A stretch of DNA of 64,000 bases, from positions 434,001 to 498,000 of the forward strand of contig BPGT01000001.1 in NCBI GenBank assembly GCA_026003175.1, read 5' to 3'. Position 1 is the stretch's first letter; every line of letters starts with the position of its first letter. The translations under genes and the position numbers were made by a program. This DNA comes from Armatimonadota bacterium. Lineage in GTDB: Bacteria; Armatimonadota; HRBIN16. The notes beneath the pieces were generated by a model. It was not told the DNA's origin. It saw only the letters and a program-made list of their open reading frames with translations, and made no database searches. This document shows, in pieces, positions 36,414-43,758 of the stretch.

Positions 36414-37131
36414 TATAGGCTTGTACCATGTCGGCGCACGGGAGTATGACCCGCGCACGGCACGGTGGCTGCAAAGAGACCCGATAGACGCCGCCAGCGG
36501 CGACCCGAACCTGTATCGGTATTGTGGGAATGACCCCGTCAACCAAGTAGACCCAGACGGCACCGACTGTGACTACCGCAGAGTGCTGGATCTAGCAGGG
36601 TTTATCCCTGGGATCGGGGATGTCGCCGATGCCATCAACGCGATTGGCTATGCGTTAGAGGGCGATTGGGTCAACGCAGGCATTTCGGCGGCTTCGGTAG
36701 TCGGGGCAGATTGGCTCAAAGCCGGTCGGCTGGCAAAGCGGGTCGTGCAGGAGGTGGTGGAGGAAGGGGCAGAGCAGGTTGCCAAACGGGAAGCTAAGAA
36801 CGCCCTGCAGGAACAGGGGAAGAAACAGGCTTCCAACAGCCGAAAGGAGTTTAGAAAAGCTCGTGAGGAGTACTGGAAACGCGAGGCGCAAGAGAACCCA
36901 GACAAGTATTCACCTGAAGATTTGGAGCGCATGAGGCAAGGTAAAGCCCCTATAAGGGATGGAGAACCAGTGCATCTCCACCACAAAAAGCCGCTTTCCG
37001 AAGGTGGTCCTAATTGCCCTGAGAACCTAGAACCGATGACAGGCAAACAGCACCGAGAGCGTCATAAGCAGCAGGGAGATTTCAGCCGTTGGGGAAAGAG
37101 AGGATTGGAGGAAAGGCGAAAGCGGCGATGA
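36414..37131 (+). CDS. Displaced RHS tip 2 with HNH-type nuclease toxin
   Basis: A headless RHS C-terminus. The first 45 codons repeat the RHS core (LYHVGAREYDPRTARWLQR, DPIDAASGDPNLYRYCGNDP) and then diverge. A pretoxin segment (DLAGFIPGIGDVADAINAIG) leads to a charged helical linker and a C-terminal HNH nuclease: VHLHHKKPLSEGGPN, then NLEPMTGKQHRERH. There is no signal or own start beyond TTG 36421. It could be a silent cassette that recombines onto the main RHS gene through the shared core sequence. Confidence 0.7.
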
Positions 37132-38180
37132 ATAGGTGCTTAACCTGGGATGATGTTCTGACGCAGCTTCGCCAGCACTCAGGTGTCAAGCATGGGCTGG
37201 GCTGTGATGAATCCGCTATTCAAGCAGCTGAGCAAACATTGGTGCTCTGCTTCCCTAACTCGTATAAGCAGTTCTTGTTATCTGTAGGATGGTTAGATCT
37301 TGAAGGCGACGAAATATTTGGACTTGGAACGGATCTTCCGGAACAGTATATGGATGTTGTCTGGGCGACCACTAAAGAAAGGGAGATTATCCACCTACCT
37401 GATTCTTTTATAGTCGTTAGCCAAACATACAGGGGCAATCTAATCTGCTTGGATACGGCTGATATGCACGACCAAGAGTGTCCTGTCCTTTTTGTAAGCT
37501 TTTGCCCATCAGCAGATATAAAGATATTGGCAAACTCTTTCGTGGAGTTCGTGCGTGCTTGCCTTGCGTATGGAGCCGAGTACCTTACAGAAGCTTTGCT
37601 AAACGAGGCAGGCGAATCAATAAGCCCTCCAGATGTGGAGCCCGTGAGCTGGCGAGAACACCGACAAGTTCATTATGAAGACGCCCAGCGTTTATTTGAG
37701 CGATATCGCCATCGTGAGCAGTACCTTATCCAATGGGGTCAGATTGTCGGGCGTCCCTGGACTTCCGCTCCAATAGGCTTTGCGAAGGAAGCACGCGACT
37801 TTTTGCTGGCGCATTCGTGGTGTCGGACAGTGCGCTCCCTATCCTTGAGAAAATGGGTAGAAGGTATATTTGCCCTTTTTTACGCCGAGATTGAACCTGA
37901 ACCAGGAAGCGGCGCAGACGAAGCGGTGTGGGTGATCGTAGGTGATTTGCCTCCCGCTTACATAGATGTATTTTCTGCGACGACGGCTCGCGAGGCGTTG
38001 GAAGCCTATATGGGGTTATTGGAAGAATGGGTTGAGGCGGTTCGTGTAGGTGAGCCGCTGGATGAGTTAATGCCGATTTACCACCGCTATTCGCTTGTTC
38101 CCGTGCCACCGACCTTGCGCTTTGCCGAAATGATGTCCTTACGGCTCCAGTTTTTGCAAGACCTACTAAACAATCTGTAA
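37128..38180 (+). CDS. SUKH (SMI1/KNR4)-type immunity protein fused to a second domain
   Basis: 350 residues. Residues 20-150 fit the SUKH immunity fold (AIQAAEQTLVLCFPNSYKQF, then LSVGWLDLEGDEIFGL). The second half (about 205-350: ARDFLLAHSWCRTVRSLSL, AVWVIVGDLPPAYIDVFSA) resembles DUF4826, as I recall it. The ATG overlaps the HNH toxin stop (ATGA). SUKH proteins neutralise many nuclease toxins, so it is the likely partner of the HNH tip. The double-domain arrangement could cover two toxins. Confidence 0.7.
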   Translation: MNRCLTWDDVLTQLRQHSGVKHGLGCDESAIQAAEQTLVLCFPNSYKQFLLSVGWLDLEGDEIFGLGTDLPEQYMDVVWATTKEREIIHLPDSFIVVSQTYRGNLICLDTADMHDQECPVLFVSFCPSADIKILANSFVEFVRACLAYGAEYLTEALLNEAGESISPPDVEPVSWREHRQVHYEDAQRLFERYRHREQYLIQWGQIVGRPWTSAPIGFAKEARDFLLAHSWCRTVRSLSLRKWVEGIFALFYAEIEPEPGSGADEAVWVIVGDLPPAYIDVFSATTAREALEAYMGLLEEWVEAVRVGEPLDELMPIYHRYSLVPVPPTLRFAEMMSLRLQFLQDLLNNL

Positions 38181-38227
38181 AAAACCTTATATAACCGTCT
38201 ATTGGCACAGCTCTTCACTCGGAACAG

Positions 38228-38818
38228 GGCGTACGGGTTTAAGTATATCCTGCCACCGGTTTGTACCATGTGTGCGCACGGGAATACGACCCCCGCACCG
38301 CAAGCAAGGTGGCTCCAACCGGTCTGTATGCGCTGGAAGGCGACTGGACGAACGCCGCCATCTCTGGTGTAGGCGTTATTCCGATATTAGGCGATATTGC
38401 CAAAGTCGGTCGGTGGGTCAAGCGCGTTCAGGCTATCTCTCATGTGGTATTATATGAGCGCGCAGGCAGCAAAGCACTCAGGGCATTACGCCCTTCTGAG
38501 GAGGCGATTTGTGAGACATCTCGCGCTGCGCGTCGTGAGGCGATGAGACAGGCAGGGATACCCACGTGTCAGCAGCCTATCGCCCGGCGAGGGACGGCGA
38601 ATAACTGGCAGTACGAGTATGAAGTACCTTTGCCAGGGGGCGGCATGGATAGGAAGGTTGTTACTCACCACCCTGCGGATACGAGTCATCCATATCCACA
38701 TTGGGAAGCTTCCACCCCGAAGCGAGGAGGAGGGATTGACCCGCTAGGACGCCTTCGTTATGACAATATGGACCGAATTTCACGCAAGCCCAAAGTGAAA
38801 GTTCCTTACAAGAGATGA
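38228..38818 (+). pseudogene. Displaced RHS tip 3, degraded core plus toxin-like C-terminus
   Basis: DNA similarity to the RHS core starts at GCGTACGGGTTTAAGTATAT near 38228 and runs through MYHVCAREYDPRTASKVAPT, but the WLQRDPID stretch is deleted and Gly in HVGA is Cys. After a pretoxin-like linker (GVGVIPILGDIAKVGRWVKR) comes SRAARREAMRQAGIPTCQQP and THHPADTSHPYPHWEA, a pattern I associate with RHS nuclease tips, though the family is not certain. Lacks start and export signals. It is followed by an immunity candidate. Confidence 0.55.
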
Positions 38819-38846
38819 ATCACCAGAGTTACAGGGAGGGAGAGCA

Positions 38847-39455
38847 GTGCAGGTCGATAATGCTCTAAGCAAAGCCTTGCGTAGAAACCGCTTGAAAAAC
38901 CGTTTGCCATCTGAGATGAAAAGGTTGTCCGATATTTTAGGGAGAGCTGTGGATATCGCTCAAGACGTAGAAACAGCCGACTCGGAGGAGCAGTTTGAGA
39001 GGTATCTACAAGCTCTTGAAGAATGCAGAGAGGGTAAGCGCTATCACTTTTACCTAAAAGCACCAGCAAGAGGTCAGCGGGTGGTCAAGCGAGTTCTAGC
39101 TCAGTTGAAGGCTAATGTTGTTGAGGTGCCAATGCGGTTATATTGGCAGGTAGGGGTAGATATTGTTGCGGTGCGGATTATGAGTACGGAAGTGTTCGAC
39201 CATGCGTTGGCTCTTGTCAGCCTTGACCAGAACGACTTGTATGTTTCCACTCTAGATGACAGTACTGGTATGTACCTAAGTTACTATACAGAGCGTGTTG
39301 CTGGTGCATCTCGTAGTGAGTACGAGATGATTATTTGGGGTAACCAGTTTACCGCGTTGCTGCTATCACTCTGGGAGCAGGGGGTCGGTGACATTGGTCT
39401 CGTGACACCAGTAGCCCAGTTCGCACGGCAGAGGGATGAGTCTTTTGAACAATAA
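38847..39455 (+). CDS. Candidate immunity protein for RHS tip 3
   Basis: 202 residues, soluble, starting at GTG 38847 with GGGAGGGAG upstream. It is positioned 28 nt after tip 3. No family is recognised. Composition is AT-rich relative to the housekeeping genes. The role is inferred from place only. Confidence 0.5.
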   Translation: MQVDNALSKALRRNRLKNRLPSEMKRLSDILGRAVDIAQDVETADSEEQFERYLQALEECREGKRYHFYLKAPARGQRVVKRVLAQLKANVVEVPMRLYWQVGVDIVAVRIMSTEVFDHALALVSLDQNDLYVSTLDDSTGMYLSYYTERVAGASRSEYEMIIWGNQFTALLLSLWEQGVGDIGLVTPVAQFARQRDESFEQ

Positions 39456-39458
39456 ACA

Positions 39459-39622
39459 CAGCCTCAGGCGACCCGAACCTGCTACTAGCAAGATGTCGCT
39501 CTCTCGGGCAGTGGATAGACGCTAACATCCTTTTTCTCACTTTCAACTCTCGGAGGTATCATGCGTCCAAACGTGCTGGCGAACTGCTAAGGCAACAGCT
39601 GCGAGAACGAGAAGACATCTGA
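39459..39622 (+). pseudogene. RHS-core scrap and gene remnant
   Basis: CAGGCGACCCGAACCTG (about 39465-39481) repeats the DPNL part of the RHS core and then breaks off. Downstream a short frame reads FNSRRYHASKRAGELL and RQQLREREDI, stop at 39622, and looks like the tail of a lost gene. No start can be assigned. This stretch shows repeated insertion/deletion at the cassette border. Confidence 0.35.
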
Positions 39623-39629
39623 GAGAGAC

Positions 39630-39857
39630 TCACACCCCCACGAGCGCCCGCGCGTGCAAAATCTCGCCTTGCCCCATCGGGCGCACTTCACCTTTGCCCA
39701 GCGTCAGCACCGCCACCGTGCGCCCGTCCGCCGCCACGAACTCCACCTCATACGCTTCACCACCCGCATAGCAGTACACCACCACCCCCACATCTCCCCG
39801 CTGCAGACCATGTTCGGGAATGTCGCGGGTTAATACCACCAGATCGTGTTCCTTCAT
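39630..39857 (-). CDS. DUF4926-domain protein
   Basis: 75 residues. EHDLVVLTRDIPEHGLQRGDVG, then VVVYCYAGGEAYEVEF and GRTVAVLTL are typical of DUF4926, a small SH3-like beta-barrel fold. Its ATG overlaps the stop of the DUF6883 gene (ATGA). Such pairs are seen together in many genomes and are suspected toxin/antidote modules, but no activity is established. It lies on the opposite strand to the RHS cassettes. Confidence 0.75.
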   Translation of the reverse strand: MKEHDLVVLTRDIPEHGLQRGDVGVVVYCYAGGEAYEVEFVAADGRTVAVLTLGKGEVRPMGQGEILHARALVGV

Positions 39858-40213
39858 CGTTCGTTTTCCTCCTGTGGATATGCCGTCACCAAACGCGGTG
39901 CCGATTGCCCCCGTTCCATCATCCACACGGTGCGCACTGCCACCCGCCTGCCGGATGGCGTGTGCAACCGGCCGTCCACCACATACTTTGTACCATATTC
40001 GGTGCTCACCTGTTGCGTCACTTCCCCGTGCCGAGCGATAGACAACAAGCCACGCTCTAAGGCGGCGGGGTCGGAGGGGCTAAACCCTACAGTCGCAAAG
40101 AAAGCAGCCTTTGCCCTGCCGACAGTGTGTGTGGGCGAGAGCAAGTAATCTTCTATTTTGCCTTGGGGCACGTAGGCTTTTTCGGCATGGGGTAGACGTT
40201 TGCGCTCCTGCAT
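39854..40213 (-). CDS. DUF6883-domain protein
   Basis: 119 residues starting MQERKRLPHAEKAYVPQGKI. YLLSPTHTVGRAKAAFFATVG, YGTKYVVDG and VRTVWMMERGQSAPRLVTAY match the DUF6883 pattern. It is coupled to the DUF4926 gene by an ATGA overlap. No clear ribosome-binding site precedes the ATG at 40213. The region upstream of it is RHS DNA on the other strand, so its native promoter may have been lost on insertion. Confidence 0.7.
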   Translation of the reverse strand: MQERKRLPHAEKAYVPQGKIEDYLLSPTHTVGRAKAAFFATVGFSPSDPAALERGLLSIARHGEVTQQVSTEYGTKYVVDGRLHTPSGRRVAVRTVWMMERGQSAPRLVTAYPQEENER

Positions 40214-40264
40214 CACGCAGGCATTTTGGCATACCCTGTGTCCCTCTGTCAACTCCTGCGCCAC

Positions 40265-41095
40265 TTGCGCTCCCCGGCAGGAACGCGGTATGATGTGATG
40301 GATGGTCTGGGTCACACCCGCTTGCTCCTTGACAGTTCGGGCAACATCACCGACCGCTACAGTTACGACGCCTGGGGCAACCCGATAGAGCAGGCTGGCA
40401 CCGCCTTCAACCCCTTCCGCTGGAACGGGGCAGCGGGTTATGAGTATGTGCTCTTCACAGGCTTATACCATGTCGGCGCAAGGGAGTACGACCCGCGCAC
40501 GGCAAGGTGGCTGCAAAGAGACCCGATAGACGCGGCTTCGGGCGACCCGAATCTCTATCGGTATGCAGGGAATGATCCGGTAAATGGAGTAGACCAGAAC
40601 GGTCTGATCGCCTTTGTGCCCGTCATCGTTGGAGGGGCTGCAATCGGGGCATTGTCAGGAGCACTGATTAGTGGCTTATATGAACTTCACGGCTACTTGC
40701 AGGGGCAAAGTTGGGATTGGCGTCATATCGGACATGGCGCTGTTCTGGGAGCAATTGGAGGTGCTGTGGCGGCACCGGTTATTTCCCTGTTGGCTCCGGT
40801 TCTACCTGTAGGGCTGTCCGGTGGCATCATTGGCGGAGCGGTGGGGGCGGTACCTGCTAACCTTGTACAACAAGGTTTCAGCTGCGTAGTAGGTTGGCAA
40901 CAGGGCTTTGACCCATATCAGTTAGGATGTGCCTCTGTGTTCGGGGCACTGGGTGGCAGCGTTGCGCTACGTCCGGGGTTGTTTGCCAGAGGAACCATCA
41001 CTGTCACTCACTGGTCTCCTGGTGGCAGACTGGCTCCTGGACCGGGCAAGTGGGTGATGATCGGTGGACGCACGTGGCGAAACTACTTGTTCAGT
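40265..41095 (+). pseudogene. Displaced RHS tip 4 with glycine-rich membrane-like toxin region
   Basis: From TTGCGCTCCCCGGCAGGAAC (40265) the DNA repeats the main RHS gene at 34738 nearly base for base for about 330 bp, including DAWGNPIEQAGTAFNPFRW and the RHS core. The new C-terminus holds two hydrophobic glycine-zipper stretches (GGAAIGALSGALISGLYELH, LGAIGGAVAAPVISLLAP) and ends VTHWSPGGRLAPGPGKWVM and GGRTWRNYLFSG. After about 41095 the frame ceases to look like protein and the next frame takes over, suggesting a frameshift. Promoter and head are missing. Confidence 0.65.
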
Positions 41096-41645
41096 GGATG
41101 TGATTTACGTAGCGTTCTGGTGGTCAGTCTACTGGTGTCTCGCTCTGCGATGGTATCCGTACTGGCTGTTCTGGCGCGGCTTTCTGCACCCCTGTTACCG
41201 CGAGCAGATGCTTCCGGGAATGATGTTCTTAGGACATCCTCTATCCCCTTACACAGTCTGGGTGCTCTGGAGTGAGCAATCTGTCAATGCGCTAAGAGCA
41301 CTTCTGACGATGTGTGGTCTAGACAGATGTATGCAAAGGTTTCTCAAGAAGAGAGAACTATTGCAAAGGGTTTCGCCAGGCAGAGCACTGCATGGTTTCT
41401 ATCAATATTCCATCTGTAGAAGCCCAGAGCAGATACAGCTGGCGCTACAGCAATGGTGTGCCTTGTCTAATCGCTGGAGTGTGTATGAGTGGTGTCAGCG
41501 AGATAGGTCATCATGGGAGCAGCTTCCCCAGGCAGAGCGTGACCTTCTCGTCATAGTGGATGGCAGGGTATCAGCGCTGCAGTTTGACATTCAGACAGTG
41601 TTAGAATACCTGAGTAGTAGAGGTGGCTGGTGTGGGGACGAGTAA
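41094..41645 (+). CDS. Trp-rich membrane-anchored protein after RHS tip 4
   Basis: About 183 residues if it starts near the GTG at 41094; the frame extends upstream to 41064. The N-terminal part (VIYVAFWWSVYWCLALRWYP, YWLFWRGF) is hydrophobic and aromatic; the C-terminal part (SPEQIQLALQQWCALSNRW, LPQAERDLLVIVDG) is soluble. It may be the immunity protein of tip 4 or its frameshifted continuation. No family is recognised. Confidence 0.4.
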   Translation: MDVIYVAFWWSVYWCLALRWYPYWLFWRGFLHPCYREQMLPGMMFLGHPLSPYTVWVLWSEQSVNALRALLTMCGLDRCMQRFLKKRELLQRVSPGRALHGFYQYSICRSPEQIQLALQQWCALSNRWSVYEWCQRDRSSWEQLPQAERDLLVIVDGRVSALQFDIQTVLEYLSSRGGWCGDE

Positions 41646-41783
41646 TGAACAGGAGAAATATCGCTGGCTCCTGCAGGATTTTGGCAGAATATTGAAGCAG
41701 GAGATACACACTGCAACGCAACTGCGCCAGCGAGCTTACGGGCGACGCGCAGAAAACTATCCATACATATCGGGTTACTTGAC

Positions 41784-41857
41784 TGGGACAAAACCCCCTT
41801 CGGGGGTGGATAACCTGCGTCAGCAGGTTTCGTTCCCTGTTGCCAGCGATTTTCGTC
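41784..41857. mobile_element. MITE-like repeat, copy 4 (partial, inverted)
   Basis: Opposite orientation: CCCCCTTCGGGGGTGGATAA, CCTGCGTCAGCAGG and TTCGTTCCCTGTTGCCAGCG are the reverse complement of the middle of the full copies. It marks the right edge of the toxin island. Confidence 0.55.
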
Positions 41858-41919
41858 TACCTCCTTCGTGGGGATCCCGAATCGGGGGTAGACGACTCGC
41901 TGGCGACAAAAGGCAGACC

Positions 41920-43755
41920 TCATTTCATCGTGGGCACGATGATACCGCGCAGGATGACCCTCTGCGCGAAGATGAACACCAGCAGGGTGGGCAGGGCGGC
42001 AATGACCAGACTCGCCATCCATACCCAGGGGTAACTGTCCCGCCCCAGCTGCCACAGGAAGACCATCATCGTCCACATCTCGGGCTTTTGCACTACCAGA
42101 AACGCCCACATAAAACCGCCATACGCCGAGGTAAACGCGCTCAGCGCAATCACCGCCAGAATAGGCATAGACAGCGGCACGGTGATGTTCCAGAACATGC
42201 GCAGTTCGCCCGCGCCGTCCAGCATCGCCGCCTCGTATAGCTCGCGCGGCAGGCTGTCGAAGTAGCCTTTGAGCAGGAAGATGCCCATGCCGCTCGCCAG
42301 ACCGGGCAGCACCAGCGCCCAGTAGGTGTTCAGCAAGCCCAGCTCCTTAATCAGCAGGAAGTTCGGAATCATCGCCACCTCGGCGGGGAACGCCATCGTC
42401 GCCAACAAGAAGAGCAGAATCTTGTGCGCGTAGGGCAGGTTAAACCGCGACAGCCCATACGCTGCCAGCGGTTGCACCGTCAAATGCCCCAACACCGTCA
42501 TCAGCACCAGCACGAAGGTGTTCCACAACGCGCGCCCGTGAAACAGGATGTAATCCAGCACCAGCCGATAGTTACGGGTGAGGAATTCACGCCGAATCTC
42601 CTGCTTATAGCGCCAGAAGGTGAGCACGTCCGTCTCGGCGCGAGGGGGATACACTTCCTCCCAGCGTGTCCACGACGTGCCGTGTGCGGCGTTGACTGCC
42701 TGTAGCGTGCCGTACTTGCGGCGCAGCCACTGACGCCACAGACCTTCTACCGTCGTCAACCGCTTCGCTTCAGGGGGTACCACCGTGTCCACAAACAGCA
42801 CCCAGTCGGCGAAGCGCAGGTCGTCCTGCGGTAGGGTAGGTGGAAAATGCACCAGTGGCGCGGACAGCGGGCGATGCGGATGCCTCTCTCGCAGGAAGCG
42901 TTGCCACTGCGCATCCCAGTTCCCCTCCACACGCACGAAAAGCAACGGGAACCGTTCGCGCACGTAGCGGTCCCACAATGTGCGCCAGCGAGGGTCTTTT
43001 GGGCGTTCTGCGGGGAACAGCACTTCGTTCAGCGACCGGTAGCGCGTGCCCAGCATGGTGTTCAACTCGTTCACCCCGCCGATATGCCGTTCCACCCACG
43101 CCAGGAAGCCATCGGTCGCCAGCACCGCCATCAGGTCGTGCGCCGGCAGCGCGCGGCGGAACTCCAAATAGAGGTTGCGTAGAGGCGAGGTCTCCCGACG
43201 CGATTTGTGCGTCAGGTCATATTCAAAGGGCGCGACTTCGGTGAAGCTGGTGTACACCGTGCCATACTGCCGATTGAACGCCTCGATATCGTTGTGGTAA
43301 CGTCGCATAAGCCAGCGGGCATAGCGCTGGTTGGTCAAGCGGGTGCGTTTGTCGTCGATGAAGTGCGCCTTCACCCACTCGTCGGGCAGGGTCTTAACGC
43401 ACTGCAACCAGTCTTCCACACGCCGAACCACCTTCGGGTCGTTCACATGGTAATCGGGTATCTTTTCCAGGAAGCGGAAGCTGGTGACATCCAGCCGATG
43501 GATTCGGCGGGCGATGTTGAAGTCGGCGCCGTAGCGGTCGTTCATCCACTTACGGAACAGCGCGGTGTCGTCGCGCAGGTAGGCGGGGATGACTCGCCAG
43601 TCATCGAAGTCGGTATCGGTAGTGATGGACGCACCCAGCATCAGCAGGAAGGGATATATCATCGTCACCGAGCCGATAATCAGCACGGTATAGATGCAGG
43701 CATACACCGCGCGAGCGGTCAGCGTGCGTTGTTCGCAGGGTCCGAACAGCGCCAT
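41920..43755 (-). CDS. MalG-type sugar ABC permease with a large extracytoplasmic repeat insertion
   Basis: 611 residues, about twice the usual 280. TM1 lies at about residues 15-40 (VYACIYTVLIIGSVTMIYPF). The next 350 residues are soluble and contain at least four repeats: RYGADFNIARRIHRLDVTSF, YHNDIEAFNRQYGTVYTSF, GGVNELNTMLGTRYRSLNEV, YGTLQAVNAAHGTSWTRWEE. Beyond about residue 405 the ordinary permease resumes (LWNTFVLVLMTVLGHLTVQP, then the EAA motif YEAAMLDGAGELRMFWNITV). The repeats recall the YGT-x2-x-LN-x2-WGTS segments of GH42-type enzymes. The gene is 3 nt downstream of the fused SBP-MalF gene. No ATPase gene adjoins. Confidence 0.85.
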   Translation of the reverse strand: MALFGPCEQRTLTARAVYACIYTVLIIGSVTMIYPFLLMLGASITTDTDFDDWRVIPAYLRDDTALFRKWMNDRYGADFNIARRIHRLDVTSFRFLEKIPDYHVNDPKVVRRVEDWLQCVKTLPDEWVKAHFIDDKRTRLTNQRYARWLMRRYHNDIEAFNRQYGTVYTSFTEVAPFEYDLTHKSRRETSPLRNLYLEFRRALPAHDLMAVLATDGFLAWVERHIGGVNELNTMLGTRYRSLNEVLFPAERPKDPRWRTLWDRYVRERFPLLFVRVEGNWDAQWQRFLRERHPHRPLSAPLVHFPPTLPQDDLRFADWVLFVDTVVPPEAKRLTTVEGLWRQWLRRKYGTLQAVNAAHGTSWTRWEEVYPPRAETDVLTFWRYKQEIRREFLTRNYRLVLDYILFHGRALWNTFVLVLMTVLGHLTVQPLAAYGLSRFNLPYAHKILLFLLATMAFPAEVAMIPNFLLIKELGLLNTYWALVLPGLASGMGIFLLKGYFDSLPRELYEAAMLDGAGELRMFWNITVPLSMPILAVIALSAFTSAYGGFMWAFLVVQKPEMWTMMVFLWQLGRDSYPWVWMASLVIAALPTLLVFIFAQRVILRGIIVPTMK

Positions 43756-43758
43756 CGC

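Noticed and set aside
41064-41275. Overlapping toxin and immunity genes after RHS tip 4
   Set aside because: A 200-nt true overlap is improbable; the first frame loses protein-like composition near 41095, so a frameshift is the simpler reading.
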